From: Pleurotus djamor
Taxonomy: Eukaryota; Basidiomycota; Agaricomycetes; Agaricales; Pleurotaceae
NCBI GenBank assembly: GCA_029747585.1
Contig: JAPEVF010000032.1
Span: forward strand, 1 to 64,000
Length of the DNA stretch: 64,000 nucleotides
Direction: 5' to 3'
Below the pieces are notes generated by a model. That model saw only the letters and a program-made list of their open reading frames with translations, was not told the DNA's origin and ran no database searches. Made by a program: the position numbers and the translations under genes. Each line of letters starts with the position of its first letter. Positions within the stretch are counted from its first letter, which is position 1. Positions 1 through 11,355 of the stretch are shown piece after piece.

Positions 1-37
1 GGCTAAATTTCGCAGCAACAAGCCAACAATCGCACGC

Positions 38-1011
38 ATGAGCTTGTATATGATGAGCATCTGGTTTGTTCTCACCGGTAACCAAGGAGCCAGAGTCGAG
101 AGCATGACACAGAGGCTCGCTGTCCTTCGATGTGCATCATGCGCAGCAGAACATGATGCCCCCCTGCAAACTCCCGAGGACTGGACAGAGTTCCAAGTCC
201 AGCGCGCAGAATTCAAAATGCTCGGTAGGTGCTTCCGAGAACCCCAAACTTTTCAAACCACTAAAATTGCACAGTGGACGCGTTCACACCGTATGGCTCC
301 GTACAGTCCCCCGAAGATACATGGAAACCCAGCCATGGCCTCCATAAACCACCAGCAGAAGGGACAATATCCTCTTTGCTAGCCTCGGGCGCACATCTCG
401 GGCATTCGCGGTCCCTCTTGAACCCAAATTTCATGCCGTACGCGTATGGGACACGTGCGGGTATCACTGTCATCGACCTCGATCACACATTGCCACTTCT
501 CCGTCGAGCTGCAAAACTCGTGCGCGCTGTCGCGTACGCTGGTGGGCAAATTGTCTTCATTGGCACGCGACCAGACCTACGACCGGTCGTCCAAAAAGCT
601 GCTGAACGGCTAGGGAAGCAAGGTTACTACGTTGGAGAACGTTGGCTTCCGGGCACGTTGACGAACAAACTTCAACTCTACGGAGCGGAAGTCGTCAAGG
701 AAGAAAAAGTCGTCCCAGACCTCGTTGTTCTCTTGAACCCCCTGGCAAACATGAACGCGATCCGTGAATGTGCTATTGAACATATTCCGACTATCGGTAT
801 AATCGACTCCAACGCAGACCCTCGCATCGTCATGTATCCTATTCCCGCCAACGACGAAAGCACTCGGACAGCAGAGTTGATCGGGGGCGTCCTTAGCATT
901 GCGGGACGGGAGGGTGCATCATTGCGGAGATCAGAGGCTCAACAAGACTCGTCGCGTGATAGACGATCAAGGAATACATCACAGCAACAGTACAATACAT
1001 TCGACTACTAG
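38..1011 (+). CDS. MRP4: Mitochondrial ribosomal protein uS2m
   Basis: Small-subunit protein of the mitochondrial ribosome, related to bacterial S2. The second exon holds the uS2 core: a G-A-H-L-G-H segment, then a long conserved stretch with VFIGTRPDLRP, ERWLPGTLTNK, PDLVVLLNP and a late IPTIGIIDSNADP motif typical of the family. The first exon ends at 224 and an intron with GT...AG borders spans 225-274 (50 nt); joining them gives ...EFKML-VDAFTPYG. The core reads as a complete S2 fold ending in a short polar tail. The start is uncertain. An ATG at 38 is in frame, another at 104 begins a basic leader that could target mitochondria, and the frame stays open to the window edge, so the 5' end may be cut off. 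Identity is firm; the N-terminus is not. Confidence 0.85.
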
Positions 1012-1079
1012 ACTAGATATTTGCCATTTATCGGTTATTTTGCATGCTATACCAATACGCTGGTTTCACTGGTTAGCCC

Positions 1080-2810
1080 TCAGTTCGGCCAGTCCAGAAA
1101 GGAAAACGTACCTTCTGCTTCTTCGAGTGCACGCACGTTACCGCCCAACTTGTTGATTGTTTCTACGTATTCATCCTCCTCGACGCTATCAAAGACAATT
1201 CCGCCACCAGCTTGAAGATATGCAACCCCGTCTTTGAATACCATCGTTCGGATCGCGATGCAAGTATCCATTTCGTCGGCAGCGAAATCGAAACGACCGA
1301 CAGCTCCCGCGTATACACCTCTTCGCTCCTTTTCCAGAGAGTATATGATTTCAATGGCTTTGATCTTCGGTGCTCCAGATACGGTTCCGGCAGGGAAGAT
1401 GGATCGGAAGGCGTCGAACCTAATTCGGGTGGATATAATAAATGAGCGGGAGTTATAGTTACATCGACGCGAACGTACCTCGTCAACCCTTCACGTAGCA
1501 TTCCCGACACCTGGGATGTTATGTGGATTACGTGGCTGAACTTTTCAAGCTTCATCAAGTGATCAACTTTGACCGTCTTTGGGTCGCAGACACGGTTCAC
1601 ATCGTTGCGAGCCAAATCAACAAGCATGATGTGTTCAGCTCTGTCCTTTTCGGATGCTAGCAAGGCCTCGCCTAGTTTCTCATCCTCTGCGACCTTTCAT
1701 CAGTCAAATGTTTGTGACATATCGATCGCACTAACCTTCTGGTGTTTTACCGCGCTTCGTAGTTCCAGCTATGGCGTGGTTGAAGACGACGTTCTTCTCA
1801 ACCTTGCAGAGAGTCTCGGGACTGGCCCCAACGATCTGCAGATCACCGCAGTCAAGGTAGAACATGTATGGACTAGGGTTGACTTGTCGTAAATGTCGGT
1901 ATGCATTGAAGGGATGGAGGGAGGTTGGCCTTGTCAGCCGTTGAGAAGGGACGGCTTGGATGATGTCGCCTGAGACTATGTGCTCCTTAAGAGTGGTCAC
2001 AAACTGCTCATAGCCAGGTTTTCCGACATTGGACACTCCTTGGTTTCCAAGTACTATAGGAGGCTGAGGGATTTCCGGAGTGATATTGCTGAGGATAAGT
2101 TTCGCAAGCCGCCTTGCTTTCGACACGGCAGTTTGGTATACGAAAGAGAGGTTTACGTGGCCCGAGTTTATTGGAGAGAATACATGGGAGACGACCTTGA
2201 CGGATTGGTAGATGTGGTCGTATATCAGAAGCGTGTCCACGAGCATGAAGACTGCCTCAGGGATGGACAATGGGTCGTTTAGCTCGCGAGCCGTCTTGGG
2301 CTCGAAGTATTGTATGCAGTCATACGAGACGTATCCAATTGAACCACCAGTGAACGTTGGGATCTCCGGGATTTTGACATATTGGTAGAGGGCGAGTTCC
2401 TTCTGCAGAACGGCCATCGGATCCCCGGTGTTCTCTTCATTGGGGCCAACTTTGATGATCTTAAATGGATCTAACAGACGTTCGAACTCGGCTACGACGG
2501 TATATAGGTTTGAAGGGACGTACCAGCGCCAATGAAACTGTATCTTGCCACATTCTCTCCACCGATCACGGATTCGAGGAGGAAGCTATACTTTGAGTCC
2601 TTCGAGATACGCATGTACGCCATACATGGCGTTATTAGGTCTGCTGGGAGTTCGACATAAACGGGCACGCAGTTTCCCTGTTTCTCATGAAGGATGAGCT
2701 TCTCGACTTGGGCCAAGGAGGGGTACGCGGTGAGTTTCTATCGGTGACCAGTCATCAAATTACCGCGAAGAGGATCAGAATTACGCTTGGGTACTCACTG
2801 AGGGATCCAT
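1080..2810 (-). CDS. trpE: Anthranilate synthase component I
   Basis: Makes anthranilate from chorismate and ammonia, the first committed step of tryptophan synthesis; ammonia comes from a separate glutaminase subunit. Exon 1 is only four codons (ATG at 2810, donor after 2799), followed by [14 protein letters not shown]. The N-terminal part carries LLES, the tryptophan feedback site of the family, within [19 protein letters not shown]. The C-terminal chorismate-binding domain has the [32 protein letters not shown] and [15 protein letters not shown] blocks. A further intron sits after the first RYSFIGAG block, and the last one separates GLTR from [18 protein letters not shown]. Length is about that of other fungal TrpE proteins, with no fused glutaminase domain. 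The gene diverges from SHQ1 across about 310 bp. Confidence 0.93.
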
Positions 2811-3120
2811 GGATGGAAATTATGTTGGTGGCTAGGCGAATACAGCGCTCTGGTTTTATATGGGACTGTGACCAGCGGCCCCCTTGCACCGACTTGAATT
2901 GACCCGAGATGGTCGTCGGTATGAAAGATCAGGGAAATGCGGCGAAACCCCTGCGCCCAATATCAGAGTTGACCTCAAACCACCACCATCATCGGTGCTC
3001 ATCGGTACTTAAAGAGCTACGGCCACATTGAAACCGCGGGTTAAGCACTAATAATCATCTGCGAGCCACATTCTACGCCAGTGGCGCCTCGTTTAGCATC
3101 CAAGCTGCTGGCATTCCGAC
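2811..3120. promoter_or_regulatory. Divergent spacer between trpE and SHQ1
   Basis: About 310 bp separate the two start codons, so both promoters must lie here. I looked for a TGASTCA site, expected if general amino-acid control acts on trpE, and saw no clear match. No TATA box stands out. Confidence 0.5.
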
Positions 3121-4779
3121 ATGATCACCCCACGCTTCTCCTGCAGTCAGACAGATGCGTCCGTCATCGTCAAAATGTACTGTCCATCAATTCGGGTATG
3201 TCATTCTCTGCTTCGCCTCAGTTCCAAGTTGATCGGCTCTAGTAGGCGTCTGATGTCGAAATCCATGTTGATGACTCTACGTTCATCGTCCACGTCAATC
3301 CGTATTTCTTGCGCCTAAGCTTTTCGCATTCGCTTCTCGAAGATGACGAGAGCTCTGCGCAATATGATCCAAGTTCGGGCTACTTGACAGTCACCCTGAC
3401 TAAAGCCAACCCAGGTGAAGAGTTTCGAGACTTAGACCTTTTGGCTAAGCTTCTCGCACCTAAACCTACGAAGCCAGCCCCAGTAATTGAGGTTTTATCG
3501 TCCAGTAATGTCTCCGACGAAGACGAAGATGAACTCGTCACCAAAGCCCAATCGTTATCCTTGGAAGACCAAGAGATATTACAAGGTACCTGCCAAATTA
3601 TCCGTCGTCGTTCCTTGGATGCTTATCATCGCACAAGCGGCGGATAACGACTGGCAGATACCCCAAAGCGTTCCTGAGGCTGCTCCAATCCTACTGGGAC
3701 CGAGCATCAACTACGGGTTTCTTGATATGTACACTGGATATTTGAAGAACGTTGTTCATACTGAAAATGAAGTCAATGAACTGGGCTCGGACGTCGAAGG
3801 GTGCTTGCCTTCTCAGCGTCGTGAACGCCGGAAGAAGCACGAAGAAGAGAAATGGGATGAAGAGCACTACATGTAGGTCTCAAGTCTCCATATGAGCCCA
3901 AAGAACCCTCACAAATGGGCTTTCATCAGGGCCGATTTCGCCGACGATGAATACGTGCAGGAGCTCATTTCTTGGGAGGATCCTTTTGTGCTTGAAACTG
4001 ATGACTTCCAGTTCACCGAAGAAGAGAATGCTGTTATGCTTAATCTACCTCGGAAAAATTGTAAGCGCGAACATAAGATGGAGTAGAAGAACCTGATGCT
4101 CAAGCTTCCCTAGATATCGCCTCTCCATCACAGACTCATGACTTGTATCTCGCCCTACTATCTCTTCTTTTTGCGTATGCATACGAATCAAGAACAAACC
4201 AACGTGATCCAACCCCAGAGAGCGCGTGGACACTCTGTAACCTCACACCTATCTTCTCTGCGCTGGACCCTCCTCCCTATCAAGAGAGGACTACCACGGT
4301 GACGACAAGCACATTCTCTATACCCGAAGTACAGACGACTCTTGCGCAATCATATCGTCGCTCTCTGGCATTTCCTCTTTATCGCTCCTTTGCCTTGGCT
4401 GAGACCTGTAGACGGGATGTCAGTAACTGGCTAATGAAAGGGAAACGCATGATCTTCCGCTGCCTTCTCCACATAAAACACATCCTGGATCACCATGAAG
4501 TCTATTACATCTATAGCAAAATCTGGGTCGACGACTTCTGTGTATGGGTCCAGGCGCATGCAAGGTATGTCTGACATCTCTCCGGAGCTGCGCTCGCTAA
4601 TACCCACATGGCTATCTAGTGATGACATACTCAGCGAATTGGGCCGCTTAGTGAAGGACATCTCGATGCCCAAAACTCTTATCGGCTGGGATTTAGAAGG
4701 CTTGGAGCGTGCTACACAAGTCGTGGAAGATAGAGAAACCGATAGTGACGACGATTCCAGCGATGCCTCTTCCGCTTAG
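3121..4779 (+). CDS. SHQ1: SHQ1, H/ACA snoRNP assembly chaperone
   Basis: Shq1 binds the pseudouridine synthase Cbf5/dyskerin before it enters H/ACA snoRNPs. The start MITPRFSCSQTDASVIVKMY is the typical first strand of its N-terminal CS-like domain, and after an intron ending at ...CTCTAGTAG the CS fold continues (ASDVEIHVDDSTFIVHVNPY). The later Shq1-specific domain shows INYGFLDMYTGYLKNVVHTE, the basic RRERRKKHEEEKWDEEHYM segment, and RRSLAFPLYRSFALAETC. An intron from 4566 to 4619 joins ...VQAHA to SDDILSELGRLVKD. The protein ends in an acidic, Ser-rich tail. Several introns of about 50 nt interrupt the gene. It is head-to-head with trpE and convergent with the transporter gene at 6313. 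Confidence 0.9.
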
Positions 4780-5099
4780 AGTCCGCTCGTACGCCGACCC
4801 AAACTCGCTGTGATTCTCCTTCCGATGAACGTATTCTCGATCTCCTTCTCTACGTATCCAATATCTAGCCTCGCCTTGAATCACCGTGGAGTCTGTCCGC
4901 GCCCAAGTTCGGCACTTCGAGTCTACTCTCCTCATTAGGCATCCCACAATTCCGATAAACATTTCCAATTGTTCGCTCCGACCATACTCGCGATTTGGTT
5001 TTAGATCTTGGTGCATGGCACACAATGGGCCATTCTCCTCGGGTTGTTCTTGCATCGACGCATGTCATAAATAAGTTGTATCCCGCAAGGGCCGGGTGG

Positions 5100-5141
5100 G
5101 CCGAATCCCGCTGAACTGCGCGGTGCGCCCAGCAATTCGGC
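5100..5141. other. GC-rich hairpin-forming inverted repeat
   Basis: The arms GCCGAAT (5100-5106) and ATTCGGC (5135-5141) are perfectly complementary. Inside them GCTG pairs with CAGC after a small bulge, and an inner GCGC pairs with GCGC across a GGT loop. The nested stem could form in DNA or RNA. Its role is unknown. Confidence 0.55.
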
Positions 5142-5224
5142 TCCAGTAGCGGTGTGAGCGGGGGACGAACGGTTTACTTCCTACTAACATCCTACTTAAA
5201 AAAACTCTCACCCCCCACAACCGC

Positions 5225-5275
5225 AACCGCATCACACATACTCACACTCACACACTCACACTCACCCTCATATTC
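5225..5275. repeat. CACACT-type simple sequence repeat
   Basis: Imperfect run of CAC/ACT units (cacacatactcacactcac and onward) lying in the convergent gap. Confidence 0.8.
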
Positions 5276-6312
5276 AGTGCTGTGTCCCCCGGTGATCCGG
5301 ACACGGTCACAGTTAGAGCAGCCTGGATTCCTCCAAAGAGCTGTGCTCGGAAGGTTGGATTCAGCCTATTTTGAAAAGAAAAAAACTTGAGTGACAGTTG
5401 ATGCAGATGCAGATGCATTTGATGCCCTTTGTCCATGTGTTGAGTCTGTTGAGAAATTTGATTGTTGGACACACCAGCCGATGGATCAACGGTGACCANN
5501 TTTTTTTTCTTTTTCTTGTCTTTGCCATTTGCTGTTGGGTTCTTCACAGGCCTTGTTACCCGACTCACGTTTCTCCTAAGTTTCGCCGTTTGGGAAGTTC
5601 TAACTTCTCTCTGAGTGCAACTCCAAGGGGATTTTTGGAAATGCTAATGGGACAGCGATGGCGTAGATCAAGATCTAGCCGTTGTCTATGATGCAGGAAT
5701 CTAATATCTTACTCTACTATCCGGCATCCACACGTTTGTTTGAATTGGTTTGTTTTCTAGGCTCTTCTTCTCCCTCTTTACCGACAGAACTGTAGTCGTT
5801 TTTTTTTTTCAATGAATTCACGTCGTCGGTCATCCATGTGGACTTTCAAAGTTATGTCAGGCGCAGCACCCTTGAGCGGCGCGGATCCTACAAGAATTAG
5901 GGTCTCTTCGCACACGTACCCTAACTAGTGGCAAGTCACTATGAAAACAGGATGAACTGTTACTTCGCCATCCAACGGTTCCCGGAACAGAGGAGAGGGG
6001 AGATGTAGCCTATCAGCATCACACCGCTCCAGAGTCACAAGGGCCGCCAAGGGCCGCCGCCTGGGACCCATAATAAGATTATAATGCTCCCACTCAATAT
6101 GCGAGGCAGGCTGAATGATTGGAATTTTCAATTGACCACGTCGAACTTCAAGTACCTGAAACATCAAACCAACAAACCAATTAGAATAAAAGAAGCAGCT
6201 CAGTACGCTACAAAAGAGGGATCTCTACGTGCACTCCGTCTCCCCCAGCTCCACAGCTACGTCGTCACCACCACCCATACCAGATATCCACGGTCTACAT
6301 ACGTAGCCCCGT

Positions 6313-8429
6313 TCAATCAGAACGGGGAGATGCGACTTTACCCTGGGCAATGGCATGCTGGCCTTCAGGGACAACGTCAAACCCACTCTGTCCGAGTTCA
6401 GCTGGGAGTGCTGCGGTTTCATCAAGCGTGGAAGAGAGAAGCCCTTGCTCTTCTTCTGCAGCCGTGCGTGGCTCGTCTTCTGACGAGGGAGGAGGGCCTG
6501 GAAGGCAGGGAGGAGGGCTGATCAAGTTATTGAACAAGAACTACCAGGGTAGGAAGGGTTAAAGACGTTAGAAAACGACTCCATGGGGTAGAGGAAGACA
6601 TATACTTACAGTACCGTATCTGTATATTCGAAGTCGGCGTGATGAAATCGCATCAGATTGTGGTGTGTGGGAGATACGGAGGTGACGTACACAAGCAAAG
6701 AGAAGCCAAGTACTTGAAGAAGGGATATAGGCCAGATGAATTTCTCCCAGCCAAGGCCTAAGCTGATGATCCAGATGGACAAGGTCCTGCAGGTATCGGT
6801 AAGACTGCGAGCGGTTGCACTGACGTGACGGGTCACGCTAAGTCCGAAGTAGTTGAAAAGAGCGATACTGAAGGCGATAGCGATACCCGAATAAAGAACC
6901 GTAGGGGTGTTGATCATTTGGTACCATCCTCGTGGTAAGTCAAAGAAGGTAGATTTCTCTGCGATTGATGGTATGGAGAGGATGGGGAAGAAGAAAAGGA
7001 TCGTGATCGCGCCGAAGAAACCTTCCCAACCGACCGCAACCAATGGAGCGACGGAGTAGCGTCCTGCGTGCGTGTTAGTTACTGTAAAAATAGCGCTACA
7101 CGGACGGGGGTATCCATACCCATGATCTTTTCTGAAGACAGCACCAAGCATTAGTTTTAGCCTCGAGGAGCAGTAGAGATACACCCACCTTCTACGACAA
7201 ATTGGGTAGCAGTGCTAAAATAAGAAGAAGAGCCGAATTGATTGAGAGCAACCGAAGTGAAATCAGAGGTAAACCCTACAAGATCTGAGCAAACAAGATG
7301 AAAAAGACGCCTAGCCATTCGCATGCGTGAGAAGGGTCATCAAAGTGGAGCAAATGTCATTGTCCTTACCGACGAGGACTTTAGAAGCCTCGGGCTCTTC
7401 AGCAGATACAGAAGCCAATGCTCTGCGGGAATTAGCCAATGAAGGGACGACGTTGCCTACGAATGCATCTTTGACGGCATCCTTGATGAGGGAGCCACTT
7501 AACCCCACTAGAGACACGCCTGCCATGACAGTTATGAGAGAAACCCATCTGAAGGAGTTTGTCAGTACACGGTTGCATATGGTAGTAGAAGGAGCAAGAT
7601 CTGAGGCAGATGTAGAGGGAGATGTGGAGACTCAACTGGTAGAGCCAAAGACGACGATGGAGGAAGATAACGCTGAGGATACCGACGAATAGGACGAGAG
7701 CGCCACGAGTCATTTGGTATATTGAGACGGGGGTATAGAGGAGCCCCACATTCATCAACTAAAGTCGGTGGAATGACGTGCAACGGTGGAACATATCAGC
7801 GAATGTAGCAATGAAACGGAAGCCTGGGAGACGTGCCGTAGTTCCAGTGAGGTCACAAGCAGCAGGTATCCAGAGCAGGAGGACCTTCCATCCCGACAAG
7901 GACTGAGAAGCGGCAAGATGCTTATTCGGGGAGGGTTCTTCCTCGGAATCAGACGGCAGATGGACAGCAGCCTGTTGTGATCTAGTTCTCAACCACGTGT
8001 ACAAAACGGGTAGAAAGCCTTGAAACAAGAAGGTTTGAAGCACGCGGTGCAGAGATCAGAGGCGAACTCACAGAGCATCTCTCCGACTATGGCGGTTTGT
8101 TAGTCAAGCGTGCGCCAATGGAAGAGATAGAGAATGAAAACTGACGGAACATCTGTAGGGTCTGCCAGACCGGCTGCTCGTAAAGAACATGCTTTGCTGG
8201 ATTCGGGTCTGCGCAGTTCTCAACGCATTGCATATCCTGAACCACGTATTGGTTTGTGTGCGACCAAGTGAGTATTGCTACTGCTTCATACCTGCCACTT
8301 GCTCCATAGCGAATTGCTGGAGCCCTTTCGATAAGGCGTCAGCGTCGTTCATAGCGCTGAGAAAGGGTGTGTGCTCACTGTGAGGATCATCCCCGCCAGG
8401 AGGAAGGGGATATAGAGAGAGGAGGGCAT
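6313..8429 (-). CDS. SLC35F6-like drug/metabolite superfamily transporter
   Basis: Multi-pass transporter of the drug/metabolite superfamily, closest to the SLC35F6 branch; the substrate is not settled for this family. The start MPSSLYIPFLLAGMILT begins the first membrane helix. Next comes the family block QDMQCVENC followed by HVLYEQPVWQTLQMF. Later exons give the second half with VAVGWEGFFGAITILFFFP, then FNYFGLSVTRHVSATAR and DTCRTLSIWIISLGLGWEKF, all characteristic of this branch. A hydrophobic last helix (LLQVLGFSLLVYGTVLYNN) is followed by a cytosolic tail rich in Pro, Glu and Ser ending at 6313. At least seven short introns break the gene. It diverges from the arrestin-like gene, with 195 bp between the starts. 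Confidence 0.85.
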
Positions 8430-8624
8430 CGTGGTGGTCGCTGTTGAAGCGGTGGGGGAGCCGGCGAGAGTGACCGGGGGAGTGTGACTGGAGGATCGGG
8501 GTGACGTGACATGCCTGGTGACAGGGCGTGACATGATCTGAGATTGGTGGGGAAAGGACTTTAAGGAAGTGTCAGTGGCTGGCCATCGCATCCAATCCAT
8601 CCTTCTCCCTTCTCCCAACGCTTC

Positions 8625-10834
8625 ATGGTCCAACTCCTCCTAACTTCCCCAAAGGGTGCGCATCCCCGCCGTGTCTCTTCCGTCCTGCTCACCTCTCTCT
8701 GCTCCCAGGGAATCAGGGTACCCGTTATTTTCCTTATAGCGGCTACCTGGGGCTCACCCCCGTCAGGGTAGAAGGCGGTGAGTTTTCCTTCGCCAGGCAT
8801 CTGGCTCCCTGCCCGCCGCAATGCCTAACTCCACCAATCCAAAGTCGTCCGCACCAAGCTCGACAACGACGGCAGAACTTTGCTCGCAAAATCCCTCTCC
8901 GTCGCCGTCCGCTGCTACGAGTCGCGCATCGGTCGCGTCAGCGTCCTGCACTCCAATATTCTCGTCGAGCAAGCACAGACGCTGTGGTCAAAGCCCGATA
9001 CGCACGACTATGCTGAACTGGGCGAGATGGAATTCCCCTTCAGAATAACGCTGCCCCCGAGAGCACTGGGCTTCAGCACCGCGACCTTTGTCGACTACAG
9101 ATGCATCTGGCGCATCGAAGCTAGTGCGTTTCCACCGTTTTCCGATTTTGGCAGAATTTCCAATTTCAATTTCCCTTTTTTCGCAGCAATAATACACACA
9201 CCCATCGTCGGTGTCGGGACGAAACAGGTCAAGCACTTTGACCTGCCATTCATACGGTATGATCTGCCCCCACACCCGCCCGCACAGAACACATCATCAC
9301 AACCCTTGCTCGATCGCCAAACTAGCAAGCCTCGTGCACCCCGCATCCGATACTCCGTCAGGACCCCAACCACGCCAATTGGCCCGATGGACCTCGTATC
9401 TGTTGGTGTCCATCTCTCTCCCGTCGACCCCTCGGTCACCATTCGCAGCGCAAGCGTGGTTGTGGAACGCCGTATCCAGCTACGCGAGGCAGTTTGCGCT
9501 CCCCCAACACTCCCGACGCCTCATCAACCGCCACGTCTCCATACCCTCGCCGCCTCAAACCACCTCTCGCAACCATCATCATCATCGTATTCTCCAACAG
9601 CTTCATATCAAGACATTACGACATCCAATAACAACATGCATCTCGACATACCCCCACCGCCAGCCAATTCATCCTCCATTTATTCCTCCTCCGTCTCACC
9701 CTCTGTTGCGTCCTTCTCAACTGAAGTGGATTCGCGTCCCCTCCTTCCTCCTTCATCCAAAACCATTCCCATTCCTCCCACAGCCCAAAGCGAAATTCTT
9801 CCGCCGAAGGTGATAACGACGTCAGTCGCAGGCGCAGAATCGTCAGGCTTGTTCTCACGAGATAGTCACGGCATATGGAACAAGACACTCACGTTGCAGT
9901 GGCCATCTGCTAAATCAAACAGTCGCTGGGCTATTGGCGAAACTCTCCACTCCGACCTTGTTTCCATCCAATTTATCGCAAGGGTAAAGGTATGTCCCAA
10001 TCACGCCGTGCTCGGAGCCGATCCCTGAATGCATTACTTTATATTCGATAGATTGTAGTCACTTCTACATCGGGGACCGAGAGCATAGAACTAGCCGAGC
10101 AGGAGCTGTTAATCGTTTCCACCAACGAAGCCGAACGGTCGCTCGCTCTTTCAAAGTTCAATGACCAATTCGATTCTTGCATGGATCCTGCCACGAGGTC
10201 CAAGTCCAAGTCACCTCGGGGGAAAGTTCGACGAGATCGCGATTGTGACGTTCCTCTCCCACCTACGCCTCATTCTGCACCGATGACACGGCCTTCGACT
10301 GCATCAAGTGCGTCAAAGCCACACGACCGTTCGAGTAAGACGCCCATCGTGCCCATCCAATCATCGAATAGCTTGCCCAAAGTGAAGTCATCCTCACGAC
10401 GACCACACACTTCCGCCGGACCCAGAGACAGGGTAACTGGTTTTGGAACGCCCAGTCCGCCTTACACTCGGGTCAAAGAACCCGATGAAGGCAGAGAAAA
10501 CGAGGCGCATGCCCTTCGGGGGAAGAATTCCATTGAGCCTTCTCGGTCAAGACCGGGCACTGCTAGTGGCGAGAGCATCAAGAGCCCATCGAAGAGTTTA
10601 TTCTCGCCGCGCATTAGCTCCCGTGCTAGCAGTGGCAGGGATTCAGACAGGAGCACGAGAAGCAATGGAAGTGCTTCGAGTACTCCGAGTAACGGCAGTC
10701 CCGGTGCACAGGAAGTTCGGGCATGGGAACAAGAGCTTCAACGAATCGAACTGCAAAGTCGGCGATCGAGTGACATGCTCGGGTTCGCTTACAAACGTTT
10801 GAAAAGGACGTTCGAAACTTCCAGGGCTTCATAA
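8625..10834 (+). CDS. Arrestin-fold protein (alpha-arrestin-like)
   Basis: Fungal proteins with this fold often act as adaptors, for example in endocytosis of membrane transporters. I built the 5' end as follows: ATG at 8625, exon 1 to 8655, intron 8656-8708 (53 nt), exon 2 at 8709-8777, then a second intron. This joins MVQLLLTSPK to GNQGTRYFPYSGYLGLTPV and on to RVEGVVRTKLDNDGRTLL. The arrestin N-lobe continues with AVRCYESRIGRVSVLHSN, GEMEFPFRITLPP and RCIWRIEA; the C-lobe begins near PIRYSVRTPTTPIGPMDLVS. A later intron precedes IVVTSTSGTESIELAEQELL. After about residue 430 the chain becomes a Ser/Pro/Arg-rich tail ending at 10834. I saw no clear PPxY ubiquitin-ligase binding motif, which limits the functional guess. 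Confidence 0.75.
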
Positions 10835-11355
10835 TGATTTTCTTTCGGTTTTTCGACGCGTTACGCATTTTCCTTTCCGCATTATTTTCTTTTCTGTCTC
10901 TCTCATCAAGACCAACAGCTTTCGCATGTCTGCGCATCACTCAAACCATCCCCATATTACCATCCAATCCCGACGATTGTCTTAATCGTGTGTTTTTATC
11001 ATATTGTAACTCCCCCCTTTCGTCTTTTCGAATGTTGTCTGTCATAAGTATATTGTTTGTAGTATTTGTTTGTGTCACTCCCGTCGCCGGTGCAGGTCAA
11101 TTATGGCTCCGTTGTGCAGATGTCACGGCCACTAGTATTGATGGATCATTCGAGCATCATATTATCTGTTCAAAGAACCCTTCAACGCCCCCTGGTAGAA
11201 ATATTCATGGAAGTAAGTTGCCAGCGGGCTGTCAAGTTCTTCCTCCGAAACGACCGAAAGGCCCTGACGGCGTCCCCTGAGTCACGTGCTACGTCCGTTA
11301 CAGCGCGTGCGCTTCCGCTCTCATACTTCTTCTCCAAACTTCGAACGTCAGTGGA
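10835..11355. other. Intergenic region, arrestin 3' end and CBP4 promoter
   Basis: T-rich 3' flank of the arrestin gene followed by the CBP4 upstream region, which has a TCACGTG box at 11282-11288. The open frames here show no family resemblance. Confidence 0.5.
11282..11288 (+). promoter_or_regulatory. TCACGTG E-box upstream of CBP4
   Basis: The core CACGTG lies at 11283-11288, with 67 bases between it and the CBP4 start codon. The sequence matches the binding site of Cbf1/bHLH factors. Binding here is inferred. Confidence 0.5.

Larger units (their letters stand above)
4780..6312. other. 1.5-kb convergent intergenic region
   Basis: Both flanking genes end here, so 3' UTRs are expected. The region holds a GC-rich inverted repeat at 5100-5141, a CACACT-rich simple repeat, and two T tracts (one beside an NN at 5499). 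Open frames here are low in complexity or mirror the repeats; I could not support a protein or a tRNA. An unrecognised non-coding RNA remains possible. Confidence 0.5.

Noticed and set aside
2811..3120. General amino-acid control site (TGASTCA) in the trpE promoter
   Set aside because: Expected from biology, but no clear match was seen in this 310-bp spacer.
5248..5568. 106-residue minus-strand open frame in the convergent gap
   Set aside because: Made of the CACACT repeat and a Lys run from a T tract with Ns. No support.
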